The notes under the pieces are model-generated. The model was not told where the DNA came from and searched no databases. It was given only the letters and a program-made list of their open reading frames with translations. Below are positions 49,206 to 57,162 of a stretch of 64,000 bases of DNA, piece after piece (the stretch's first letter is position 1; every line of letters starts with the position of its first letter). Origin of the DNA: JACTOJ01 sp032335695 (GTDB lineage: Bacteria; Bacillota; Clostridia; Clostridiales; Clostridiaceae); NCBI RefSeq assembly GCF_032335695.1, contig NZ_JACTOJ010000009.1, positions 1 to 64,000 of the forward strand, in the 5' to 3' direction. The translations under genes were made by a program, and so were the position numbers.

Positions 49206-50390
49206 ATGTTTGGAAGTATTGAGAATGCTTTGAATAGATTTAAGAATGGAGAGATTTTTATACTTGTGGATGAAGAAAGCAGTGAAAGCAGAGGATCATT
49301 AGTAATGGCTTCTGAAAAAGTTTCAAAAGAAGCTATTAATTTTATGATTAAAAATGGAAGAGGCTCAATTTATGTTTCATTGAAGGAAGATAGGTTGGAA
49401 GAACTAAATTTCCCCCAATTTAATGGAAATAATAATTTGAAAAAGGTAGATTTAACAGTATCGGTGGATTTCCAGGACACAATTAGTGGAGTATCAGCTG
49501 ATGATATAGCGCTAACAGTACAAAAGTTGGCTGAAAATCCACAGGGTTCGAAAAATTTTAGGATTCCAGGGCATGTATTTCCTACAAAAGCTTTAAATGG
49601 AGGAGTGTTAAAAAGAGCAGCTAATGCTGAAGCGGCATCAGATTTAGCAGAATTATCTGGATTATATCCTTCAGGTGTAATATGTGAAATACTTACAGAG
49701 GATGGATCTATAGCATTTTTTCCGCAAATAAAAAAATTTGCAGAGGATCACAATTTAACGATAATATCTATAGAAGATTTAATAGCTTACAGAAGAGAAA
49801 GAGAATGTTATGTGGTTAAGGAAGCAGAAGCTAAGCTGCCTACAGCTTATGGTGATTTCAATATGGTGGGATTTGTGAATAAGCTTAATGGAGAACATCA
49901 TGTAGCACTTGTAAAGGGCGATATAGCAAAAGATGATGAAGTTCTTGTTAGAGTTCATTCAGAATGTCTTACTGGCGATGCCTTTCATTCACTTAAATGT
50001 GATTGCGGAGAACAGCTGGCTTCAGCTTTACATGCAATAGAAAATGAAGGAAAGGGAGTTTTGCTTTATCTAAGGCAAGAAGGAAGAGGAATAGGACTTA
50101 TTAATAAAATAAAGGCATATAAGCTTCAAGAAGAAGGCTTAGATACCGAAGAAGCAAATCTTGCATTAGGTTTTCCAGCGGATATGAGAGATTATGGAAT
50201 AGGCGCCCAGATATTAAGAGAATTAAATGTAAGAAAGATAAGATTAATGACTAATAATCCTAAAAAAATAGTTGGGCTTAAGGGACACGGTATTGAAATA
50301 GTTGAGAGAGTTCCATTAATTATGAAAACAAATTTACATAATGAAAGGTATTTTAAAACTAAAAGAGATAAGATGGGACACCTTTTCTAA
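49206..50390 (+). CDS. RibBA-like protein with degenerate DHBP synthase and intact GTP cyclohydrolase II
   Basis: 394 residues. The N-terminal RibB-like half has lost the acidic catalytic loop: DEDRENEGD of active enzymes reads EESSESRGS (residues 23-31). The GHTEA metal site reads AANAEA, with Asn140 at the His position. The RibA half (from about 205) is intact: zinc-site HSECLTGDAFHSLKCDCGEQ, LYLRQEGRGIGL, RDYGIGAQIL and TNNPKKI. It should open GTP to the diaminopyrimidine but not make the four-carbon unit. AGGAGGG precedes the ATG. It is the last gene of the two-gene operon. Confidence 0.88.
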   Translation: MFGSIENALNRFKNGEIFILVDEESSESRGSLVMASEKVSKEAINFMIKNGRGSIYVSLKEDRLEELNFPQFNGNNNLKKVDLTVSVDFQDTISGVSADDIALTVQKLAENPQGSKNFRIPGHVFPTKALNGGVLKRAANAEAASDLAELSGLYPSGVICEILTEDGSIAFFPQIKKFAEDHNLTIISIEDLIAYRRERECYVVKEAEAKLPTAYGDFNMVGFVNKLNGEHHVALVKGDIAKDDEVLVRVHSECLTGDAFHSLKCDCGEQLASALHAIENEGKGVLLYLRQEGRGIGLINKIKAYKLQEEGLDTEEANLALGFPADMRDYGIGAQILRELNVRKIRLMTNNPKKIVGLKGHGIEIVERVPLIMKTNLHNERYFKTKRDKMGHLF

Positions 50391-50420
50391 TTATTAATGA
50401 CAAAAGATAAATTTAAAATA

Positions 50421-50470
50421 AAAAACCTGCATGTAATAGAGGTTTAATTCTGTTCACGCAGGTTTTTGTA
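50421..50470. terminator. Terminator after the RibBA-like gene
   Basis: AAAAACCTGC and GTG (left arm AAAACCTGCATG) pair with CACGCAGGTTTTT across a long loop; T-run follows. It may also receive minus-strand cooS transcripts. Confidence 0.75.
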
Positions 50471-50513
50471 TTCATAGCTTTAACAATTTATGGTCGTAAG
50501 GTTTAGTTTGTAA

Positions 50514-52397
50514 TTACAAATTTAGTCCTTTTCGTCTATCTAATATTATCTTTTCAAGCCTATTTGCAGCTTCTGTAACATCGTCTTCAAGGATTAATTT
50601 TCCTCCAGTTAAGCCTTCCAAATCCTCTGTTAGAGTTTTTGTTACAATTTCACTTCCTTCTATGAAAGGAGGAATAGCTAGATGTAAAGGAAGTCCTAGA
50701 GCTAGCCCAAAACAGCCGTCTGCAAGAGCTTGCTCTTCTAGCCATTGAGGTGCAGATAAAACAAGAGGAAGCTGAGGGATATCTATATTTAAAAATTCTG
50801 CAAGCTCAGAGGCAACTATTTCAAGTCTTCCTATAGCAAGACAAGGGCCGAAGTTCAATACTGGAGGTATGCCAAGGCTCTTGCAGACTTCTTTTAAGCT
50901 GTCACCAGCAAGCTCAGCAGCAGAAGGAGACATTAAGCCTACGTTTTCAAGTCCACCGCTAGAACAGCCAGCAGATAGAATTAAAATATCTCTCTTTATT
51001 AGTTCTTTTGCAAGCTCCACAGTAAATACATCATGTCCCTTAGCAGTAAGATTAGAGCAGCCCACTATTCCTGCTACTCCCTTGATTTTCCCGGCAGCAA
51101 TTAGATCTACTAGCGGTTTCCAGGTTCCGCCTAAAAATTCTTTTAAGGATCCTTCACTTACACCAGTTATTACATCGTCAAAGCCATGATTCATTGGAAT
51201 ATTTATCTTTACATCTTTTCTTCTGTTAGTATAACTATCTATAGCCTCATTTATAATTCTATCTGTTATAGCTTCTCTTTCTTCAAAGCTGTAATTTACA
51301 TAGTCTGCATTAGCCTTTTTAGCCACGTCATCTATGCATAGCATTTTAACTTCAAATTCGTCGGCTATAGGCTCAATACCTGGAAGAGTACAGTTGAATT
51401 CAGATACTATCATATCAATTCCGCCTGTGGAAATCAGCGCTTCACTTGTGAAGTTATTACCAGCATGTCCTGAGAAAACTTCTTTATAATGCTCTCCTCT
51501 TAATTGAAGATCCTGTCCCACACAAGTGCATCCAACTAATTTAAAGCCCTTTGCACCAACAGCTTTAGCCTTAGCTATTACGGAATCTTCTAGTAAGTAA
51601 TCCTGAAGATGCGCTATCATAGAATGCTGATGACCTGTTATCATTATGTTTATATAATCAGTATCAACTACTTTAAATCCTACCTTTGCAGGTCTTATAA
51701 CTGGTTCACCTAGCATAACGTCATTAAGAAGGTTTGTAAGAGTAAGTCCATAAAGACCAGTAGAAATACCAAGATTTAAGCAGTTAACAAGCATATCTAC
51801 AGGATCGCTGTTTAAATTTGTGGAAGTTTTTACTACGGCATCAAAAACCTCCGCTTTTGCTCCTCCAGGAAGAATATTAAGCTTCTGCCATAATTCATAT
51901 CTTGGCTTGTAGGCTAACTTCTCTACTAAGTCCATCTTTTCATATCTAGGTTTATATAAATCTTTCAGTACCATATCTGCTACTGAAATAGCTTTCTTAT
52001 GTAAGTCCTCTTCTTTTATACCAAAAACTTGGGACAAATGATTCAAAGTTTTTTCGCCTTTTATAATACCCTTGCTCTCTCCGGTTTTCTTTAGATTCAA
52101 AGCAGTAGTTTCAACAACATGCAAATAACAACCTGCACCAGCAGCTACAGCTCTTAAAAAGTTTCTAGCAACTATGGTATCAGCATTAGCTCCACATATA
52201 CCTCTTGGAGATTTAGGAGTTATTCTGCATGGACCATTGGCACAAAGCTTACAACAGACTCCTTGCTTACCAAAATTACATTTTGCCTTCTGACCTTCAA
52301 CTCTATGATGAGAAGTCTCTACATTAGAATTGGCAATAAAATTCTCAAGAACCTTATCAGCGCTGCTGCATAGTGTACAATTTCCACAAGTATTCAT
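50514..52397 (-). CDS. CooS-family carbon monoxide dehydrogenase homologue
   Basis: 627 residues, full length for a Ni-Fe CODH catalytic subunit. D- and B-cluster ligands are intact in CNFGKQGVCCKLCANGPC and GICGA. C-cluster ligands are recognisable: His in TGHQHS, and Cys in GCTCVGQ, FNCTLPG, GCSNLT, GCSSGG and FGPCLA. However, the acid-base Lys (Lys563 in Carboxydothermus CODH-II, 37 residues after the last cluster Cys) is Gln here (WLEEQALADG). The AHSDHGRD region with catalytic His93 reads CYLHVVET. CO oxidation is therefore doubtful. No acetyl-CoA synthase, CooC or CooF is adjacent. The Rrf2 gene upstream probably controls it. Confidence 0.88.
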   Translation of the reverse strand: MNTCGNCTLCSSADKVLENFIANSNVETSHHRVEGQKAKCNFGKQGVCCKLCANGPCRITPKSPRGICGANADTIVARNFLRAVAAGAGCYLHVVETTALNLKKTGESKGIIKGEKTLNHLSQVFGIKEEDLHKKAISVADMVLKDLYKPRYEKMDLVEKLAYKPRYELWQKLNILPGGAKAEVFDAVVKTSTNLNSDPVDMLVNCLNLGISTGLYGLTLTNLLNDVMLGEPVIRPAKVGFKVVDTDYINIMITGHQHSMIAHLQDYLLEDSVIAKAKAVGAKGFKLVGCTCVGQDLQLRGEHYKEVFSGHAGNNFTSEALISTGGIDMIVSEFNCTLPGIEPIADEFEVKMLCIDDVAKKANADYVNYSFEEREAITDRIINEAIDSYTNRRKDVKINIPMNHGFDDVITGVSEGSLKEFLGGTWKPLVDLIAAGKIKGVAGIVGCSNLTAKGHDVFTVELAKELIKRDILILSAGCSSGGLENVGLMSPSAAELAGDSLKEVCKSLGIPPVLNFGPCLAIGRLEIVASELAEFLNIDIPQLPLVLSAPQWLEEQALADGCFGLALGLPLHLAIPPFIEGSEIVTKTLTEDLEGLTGGKLILEDDVTEAANRLEKIILDRRKGLNL

Positions 52398-52443
52398 TTA
52401 AAATTTCCTCCTTGAATATATAAAATAAAAATTTGATAAATAG

Positions 52444-52460
52444 TATACTAATTTGGTATA
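52444..52460 (-). promoter_or_regulatory. Rrf2-type operator upstream of cooS
   Basis: TATACTAATTTGGTATA, an imperfect palindrome, lies 47-63 bp before the cooS-like start. Nearly the same 17-mer occurs before the rrf2 gene at 52945-52961. Confidence 0.65.
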
Positions 52461-52512
52461 GTATTTGCCTTTAAAAAGAGGAATTTTTCATTCCTCATTT
52501 ATGTTCTATAGG

Positions 52513-52926
52513 TTATTTTGAAGGATACTCTAAATTTTTAAAATTTATTTTACCTAATTGGGCAAGAAGATCAATCTGTACTTGACTTAGAGCATTATGA
52601 ATTTCACATTTATTACTTCTATGCACATTGCAATAAGATGGGTCATAAATGCATCTATTTACGCAAATGGGACCATCAATAGCTTGAATAACATCCTTAA
52701 AGGTTATATCTTCAGGAAGTTTATTTAGTGCATAGCCTCCATTTACACCTCTATAAGATTTTATAATGTCAGCAGTTATAAGCTTTCTAAGCAGTTTTAA
52801 TAAAAATCTAAGTGGCAAGCCTTCATGCTCTGCTATAGTAGCTGCATCCATTTTGTTATCATAACCAAGCTTGGAGAGATAAAGCACTACTCTTAGTGCA
52901 TAATCAGCTTCTTGCGTTATTTTCAT
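52513..52926 (-). CDS. Rrf2-family transcriptional regulator with Cys cluster
   Basis: 137 residues. An Rrf2 winged helix (ITQEADYALRVVLYLSKL, then LRFLLKLLRKLITADIIKSYRGVNGGYAL) is followed by a Cys-rich loop CVNRCIYDPSYCNVHRSNKC, which could hold an Fe-S cluster, as in IscR, NsrR and related sensors. It lies directly upstream of the CooS homologue in the same direction, with matching operator sites before each. It probably senses redox, iron-sulfur or CO/NO status and represses both genes. GGAGAAAACCT precedes the ATG. Confidence 0.9.
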   Translation of the reverse strand: MKITQEADYALRVVLYLSKLGYDNKMDAATIAEHEGLPLRFLLKLLRKLITADIIKSYRGVNGGYALNKLPEDITFKDVIQAIDGPICVNRCIYDPSYCNVHRSNKCEIHNALSQVQIDLLAQLGKINFKNLEYPSK

Positions 52927-52944
52927 AGGTTTTCTCCTTTAAAG

Positions 52945-52961
52945 TATACTCAATTGGTATA
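52945..52961 (-). promoter_or_regulatory. Rrf2-type operator upstream of the rrf2 gene
   Basis: TATACTCAATTGGTATA shares 15 of 17 bases with the cooS site and is almost palindromic. It lies 19-35 bp before the start codon, fitting autoregulation. The 52962-53213 stretch beyond holds no gene that I can see. Confidence 0.65.
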
Positions 52962-53213
52962 GATTAAGAATAATATTAGCTAAGCGTTTTGTCAATATAT
53001 AAAATATTTTTTATTAACAAAACAGTGGAGCTGTTGCACAATGAAGATAAAGTTATTTTAAAGAGAAATAGATAAGAACACATTAATGAGTAAAAATTAA
53101 GAAGCAAAAGTAAAGGCAAAAATTCAACCTTGCTGAATTTTTTATAAATTTATAATTATTATTTTCCTCAACTCTTACTTCTTACTTGATTCAAATTATT
53201 GTTTAATAAGTTA

Positions 53214-53534
53214 TTATAAATATTGTTTTTCAAATTCTATATGGTGATCCAAGGAGTACTTTGGTTGTAAATCATGAAAAATGAACAGAGCTCTATATTC
53301 ATTTTCGGATACTTTTTCCACTATTTTTGCATTGAGAAAGTAGCAGCTTTTAAATATAAAGGACAAAGAAACCAAATCGCCTACATCTAAGCTGTTATTA
53401 GTCTTAAATCGCAGGCCCCAACAAGAAAGATCCACAGTAAAGCCTTTAATGACTTTTTTTCCGTGAATAATATTTAGAAAAATCTTAGTTTTTATTCTAG
53501 AGACAGTTCGAGCGTCTTTTAGTGTGGATATCAT
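53214..53534 (-). CDS. PilZ-domain c-di-GMP receptor
   Basis: About 106 residues, a stand-alone PilZ domain. The c-di-GMP binding motifs are RTVSRIK (RxxxR) near residue 10 and DLSCWGLRF (D/NxSxxG) near 38. Such proteins change motility or surface functions when c-di-GMP rises. The ATG at 53534 lies 7 nt after GGAGGAG. The diguanylate cyclase at 40765-42879 could supply the signal; no direct link is shown. Confidence 0.88.
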   Translation of the reverse strand: MISTLKDARTVSRIKTKIFLNIIHGKKVIKGFTVDLSCWGLRFKTNNSLDVGDLVSLSFIFKSCYFLNAKIVEKVSENEYRALFIFHDLQPKYSLDHHIEFEKQYL

Positions 53535-53649
53535 AAGCAATCTCCTCCTACAATAAAGTTAGCCGTTACTGTAAACGTATTCTTTATGATTTTATTTTAC
53601 CATTAATTAATAAAGATGTAAATAAAAATTCTGAAAATTATAAAATCTA

Positions 53650-53678
53650 TTGACAGTTATATATATTAAGAGTAAAAT
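53650..53678 (+). promoter_or_regulatory. Sigma-A promoter for the AspRS leader
   Basis: TTGACA at 53650-53655 and TAAAAT at 53673-53678 have a 17-nt spacer. Transcription should start near 53686, at the beginning of the T-box leader. Confidence 0.75.
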
Positions 53679-53685
53679 GTTTTTA

Positions 53686-54047
53686 AATTCGGTGAAGAGA
53701 AGAGTAATCTATTATCAGTAATCAAAGAGAGCGGGGATTGGTGGGAGCTTCGCATGAAAGTAATTGATGAAGGACATCTCAGAGAAGTTTATTTGAAATG
53801 AGGCCTCAAGTAGAGTAAATCGGAAGCCACCGTTAAAGGGCGTAGAGTTAATCATAAGGATGGTACCGTGAGATATATGCTCACTCCTATTTAGGAGTGG
53901 GCTTTTGTTTTTTGGATTCGTTTTTTAAATCAGAGTTGATTTTTACGCTGAATTAAAACATTTCTTTTGTACTATATGTATAATCCTTTTGATTAAATAG
54001 GATGGCACCGCGTAACTTCGCTCCTAAATTGGAGGGAAGTTTTTTTG
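53686..54047 (+). promoter_or_regulatory. Asp-specific T-box riboswitch with two T-box/terminator modules
   Basis: Stem I starts GGTGAAGAGAAGAGTAA. The specifier is GAC (Asp) at 53773-53775 in GAAG-GAC-A-TCTCAGAG. The first module has the T-box ATGGTACCGTG (53860-53870) and the terminator GCTCACTCCTA/TAGGAGTGGGC at 53879-53902. A diverged type A repeat follows at 53914-53968. A second module has GATGGCACCGCG (54001-54012) and the terminator TTCGCTCC/GGAGGGAA plus a T-run (54017-54047). The second UGGC would pair with tRNA-Asp G73; the first UGGU would not pair as well. There is no second stem I. Confidence 0.85.
53914..53968 (+). repeat. Diverged interspersed repeat type A inside the AspRS T-box
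   Basis: GTTTTTTAAATCAGAGTTGA, then TTTTTACGCTGAATTAAAAC and ATTTCTTTT follow the same order as the type A hairpin at 18485-18530, with several substitutions. It lies between the two T-box modules. Confidence 0.6.
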
Positions 54048-54087
54048 TTTTAGTATATATATGTTTTAAAAAGAGGGGAGTTTGGTT

Positions 54088-55368
54088 ATGGAAAGATTGT
54101 TGATAGAAAATTTAGAAGAAAATATCGGTAATAAAGTTTTATTAAAAGGATGGATTCACAGAGTAAGAAAGCTTAAAAATATAATTTTTGTTATTCTGAG
54201 AGATAGAAGTGGACTTGTACAATGTGTTGTCAGTAAGGAAATGGATAGTGCTGAGCTTAGAAATGAAGCTGTGGTAGAAATTCAAGGAGTTGTGCAAAAA
54301 TCAAATAATTCACTGAATAACTTTGAAGTGGCTGTGGATAAAATTAATATAATTTCTAAATCGGAAGAGACTCCTATAGAGATAAATAAAGAAGAAATGG
54401 ATATTAATTTAGATACTATGCTTAATAATAGAGTGTTAAGTCTAAGAAATCCTAAAAATAACGCTATTTTTAAGGTTCAGCATATATTGTTGGAAGGTTT
54501 TAGAGAATTTCTTTCCAATGAAGGCTTTACTGAGATAATTACACCTAAAATTGTTGCTGAAGGAGCTGAGGGAGGGACTGAACTTTTTAAAGTTAAATAT
54601 TTTGATAGAGAGGCCTATTTGGCTCAAAGTCCTCAATTTTATAAGCAGATGATGGTAGCGGCAGGATATGAGAGAGTATTTGAAATAGGAAACTTTTTTA
54701 GAGCTGAGGAACATGATACTAAAAGGCACCTCAATCAATTTACCAGCATGGATTTAGAAATGGCTTTTATCCAAGATGAGAAAGATATTATGGACATGGA
54801 AGAGAAGCTATTGAAGCATATAATAGACAAATTATCAAAGGAGGGCAAAAAGTATTTTCAGCTCCTAAATGCAGAAATACCTAATATGGAAAAATCCATT
54901 CCCAGGATAACTTTTCAACAAGCGGCAGAAATTTTAAAGGAAAAGTACTCTAAAATTGTAGAGGGAGATGATCTAGATCCAGAAGCAGAAAGGCTTATAA
55001 GCGAATATGCGAAAGATAAGAAAAATATCGATTTTATATTTGTAACAAATTATAGCAGAAATAAAAGGCCTATGTATACTATGCCTAAGGGACAAGGGAC
55101 AAAGTCCTATGATTTAATATTTAGAGGAATGGAGATAACCTCTGGAGGACAGAGAATTCATGATTATGAAATGCTGGTAGAAAGCTTTAAATTAAAAGGA
55201 TTGAATCCAGAGGATTTTGGAAGCTATATAAATATTTTTAAGTATGGAATGCCTCCTCATGGCGGAATGGCTATTGGGCTTGAGAGATTTTTAGCTCTTC
55301 TTTTAAGCTTAAATAATGTGAGAGAAACCTCCATGTTTCCAAGAGACAGAAATAGATTGGTACCATAG
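54088..55368 (+). CDS. aspS: Archaeal-type aspartyl-tRNA synthetase (probably non-discriminating)
   Basis: 426 residues, the short archaeal-type AspRS without the bacterial insertion domain. The OB-fold is residues 1-100 (LLKGWIHRVRKLKNIIFVIL). Class II motifs are present: motif 1 near LEGFREFLSNEGFTEIITPK, motif 2 FEIGNFFRAEEHDTKRHLNQF and motif 3 PHGGMAIGLERFL. His24 replaces the Trp seen in discriminating archaeal enzymes, the non-discriminating pattern as I recall it, so it may also charge tRNA-Asn for the amidotransferase route. The ATG at 54088 lies after GAGGGGAG. Regulated by the Asp T-box. Confidence 0.9.
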   Translation: MERLLIENLEENIGNKVLLKGWIHRVRKLKNIIFVILRDRSGLVQCVVSKEMDSAELRNEAVVEIQGVVQKSNNSLNNFEVAVDKINIISKSEETPIEINKEEMDINLDTMLNNRVLSLRNPKNNAIFKVQHILLEGFREFLSNEGFTEIITPKIVAEGAEGGTELFKVKYFDREAYLAQSPQFYKQMMVAAGYERVFEIGNFFRAEEHDTKRHLNQFTSMDLEMAFIQDEKDIMDMEEKLLKHIIDKLSKEGKKYFQLLNAEIPNMEKSIPRITFQQAAEILKEKYSKIVEGDDLDPEAERLISEYAKDKKNIDFIFVTNYSRNKRPMYTMPKGQGTKSYDLIFRGMEITSGGQRIHDYEMLVESFKLKGLNPEDFGSYINIFKYGMPPHGGMAIGLERFLALLLSLNNVRETSMFPRDRNRLVP

Positions 55369-55446
55369 AATACAAGTTTTAAATCATAACAAATAAATTA
55401 AATCTTTATTTCCATGTGATATAATAAGAATAGAAATTTGCAGCTG

Positions 55447-55526
55447 AGGTAAAAAGTAAGAAGTGGGGTCAAAATTAGCCTGCAGCAAATTTATAACTCT
55501 GTACTATTGACTCTTACTTTTTACCT
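55447..55526. repeat. Inverted repeat before a small membrane protein gene
   Basis: AGGTAAAAAGTAAGA at 55447-55461 and its perfect complement at 55512-55526 flank a 50-bp spacer. Similar AGTAAG-rich tracts lie near 53090 and 53173. It could be another degenerate mobile repeat or an RNA fold. Confidence 0.45.
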
Positions 55527-55560
55527 TATTATAAGGCTATGGAATAAAGAAGGTGTGAAA

Positions 55561-55782
55561 GTGAAAAAATTTAAAAATCTGATAATAACGGATTTAGCTA
55601 CTTCTGCTATTTCTATTGTTAATGGGGTGCTAAATATTATTGAGAAGAGGAATTTGCTTGCTTTTTTATGGATTTTGTTATGTGCATTCTGGGGCGGTAT
55701 GGCTTATATTCAATACTTGAATTTAAAAAAACATAATAACAAAATACATATACCTGAAAATGTAGAACAAGTTAATATGTAA
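55561..55782 (+). CDS. Small two-helix membrane protein
   Basis: About 73 residues from a GTG start 7 nt after GAAGGTG. Two hydrophobic segments, IITDLATSAISIVNGVLNII and LLAFLWILLCAFWGGMAYI, are joined by a KRN turn, and the tail is charged (KKHNNKIHIPENVEQ). The topology would be a hairpin with both ends inside. I do not recognise the family. A bidirectional terminator follows. Confidence 0.6.
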   Translation: MKKFKNLIITDLATSAISIVNGVLNIIEKRNLLAFLWILLCAFWGGMAYIQYLNLKKHNNKIHIPENVEQVNM

Positions 55783-55790
55783 TGAAATAA

Positions 55791-55835
55791 ATAGAGCTTT
55801 AAGGCAAGTTTTTTTTCCTGGTCTTAAAGCTCTAT
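55791..55835. terminator. Bidirectional terminator
   Basis: ATAGAGCTTTAAG at 55791-55803 pairs perfectly with CTTAAAGCTCTAT at 55823-55835. It lies between the small membrane protein gene and the convergent M20 gene. Confidence 0.8.
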
Positions 55836-55841
55836 TAAGCT

Positions 55842-57023
55842 TTATTCTAGATACTTAAGAGTTAAATAAGCGAAAAGTCTTGAGGTATTAGGTATTACAT
55901 CTTCATCCACATTGAAGTTTGGATGATGAAGTCCATAAGTTGTATTCTTATTTTCGTTATAATTACCTATATGAAGGAACACTCCAGGTGCTTTTTCCTG
56001 ATAGCAGGAGAAATCTTCTCCAATCATGGTTGGCCTTTCTATTAAGGTAACTTTGTCATTACCTAAATAATCTTTAGCGTTTTTCTCCACAAAGGCTGTT
56101 AAATCAACATCATTTATAACAGGAGGACAGAATGCCTCATATTTAAATTCGTAGGAAGCTCCATTGGCTTCACACAAGCCTTTTATGGTACTTTCCAAAA
56201 TTGAAGGCACTTTTTTTCTTGCAGCATGGCTTAGAGTCCTTATGGTACCTTCTAATTCAGCAGAGTCCGGTATTATATTATAATTTGATCCAGCGTTGAA
56301 TTTACATATGCTTACTAAAACTGGTTCTAATGGATCTATTCTTCTTGTAAGATCGTTTTGAATCGAGTTATAAATTTGGCAACCTATAGAAATAGGATCT
56401 ATGCAATTTTGAGGAGTGGCCCCATGACCTCCCTTACCTTTTATTATTATCTTAAAGGCATCTGGTGCTCCCATCATGGCTCCATATTTTACTCCTATGC
56501 TTCCGCTGGGGATATCTGGCCATATGTGAGCGCCTAAGGCTATGTCTACTTTAGGATTTTCCATCACACCTTCTTTTATAAGAAGCTCGGCCCCTCCAGA
56601 TCTTTCTTCACAAGGCTGAAAAACAAATTTCACATTTCCGTGAAGTTCTTCTCTTAATTTGGATAAGATCATAGCAGTGCCTATGAGCCAGCTAATATGA
56701 GCATCATGACCACAGGCATGCATAAGGCCAGGATACTCGGATTTGTATTCAAGTTCATTTAATTCTTGAATAGGTAGGCAGTCCATATCAGCCCTTAAAA
56801 GTACTGTTTTACCTGGATATTTACCTTTTAATAAGCCAACTACTCCAGTTACAGCTTTGTTTCTTTGTACTTCAATATTTAATCCTTCAAGTATATCAGC
56901 TATAAGGGAGGAAGTTCTATTTTCTTTAAAGCCTATTTCGGGATGCTTGTGAATATCCCGTCTTAGTGCTATAAGCTCTTCTTTTATTTCTTGAGAAATT
57001 TTGGCTATTCTATCTGAATACAT
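55842..57023 (-). CDS. M20-family amidohydrolase (N-acyl-amino-acid deacylase type)
   Basis: 393 residues of the M20D amidohydrolase group that includes hippurate hydrolase, IAA-amino acid hydrolases and N-acetyldiaminopimelate deacetylase. Metal-binding and catalytic motifs: RRDIHKHPEIGFKE, LRADMDCLPI, MHACGHDAHISW, FQPCEER and the C-terminal GLHHPNFNVDED. The cytoplasmic enzyme removes an acyl group from an amino acid or related compound; the substrate is not clear. It is transcribed divergently from the cysteine operon leader, with about 105 bp between them, and is not part of that operon. Confidence 0.88.
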   Translation of the reverse strand: MYSDRIAKISQEIKEELIALRRDIHKHPEIGFKENRTSSLIADILEGLNIEVQRNKAVTGVVGLLKGKYPGKTVLLRADMDCLPIQELNELEYKSEYPGLMHACGHDAHISWLIGTAMILSKLREELHGNVKFVFQPCEERSGGAELLIKEGVMENPKVDIALGAHIWPDIPSGSIGVKYGAMMGAPDAFKIIIKGKGGHGATPQNCIDPISIGCQIYNSIQNDLTRRIDPLEPVLVSICKFNAGSNYNIIPDSAELEGTIRTLSHAARKKVPSILESTIKGLCEANGASYEFKYEAFCPPVINDVDLTAFVEKNAKDYLGNDKVTLIERPTMIGEDFSCYQEKAPGVFLHIGNYNENKNTTYGLHHPNFNVDEDVIPNTSRLFAYLTLKYLE

Positions 57024-57128
57024 ATGAAATCAACTCCAATGCAAACTATATGATAGTGCATATTATATCATGAAGAATTTAATTTGGGACTAAATAATAA
57101 AAATTTTTTGAATTTAAAAAATAATGAG

Positions 57129-57156
57129 TTGACAAATGGAATAAAAAGAATATAAT
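57129..57156 (+). promoter_or_regulatory. Promoter for the Cys T-box leader
   Basis: TTGACA at 57129-57134 and TATAAT at 57151-57156 have a 16-nt spacer; both elements match consensus. Transcription should start near 57163. Confidence 0.8.
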
Positions 57157-57162
57157 GAAGTA

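Noticed and set aside
53762..53780. Specifier read as GGA (Gly) in the AspRS T-box
   Set aside because: Aligning the specifier loop with the Cys T-box in this window (same A-TCTC sequence after the codon) puts GAC in register, and Asp fits the gene.
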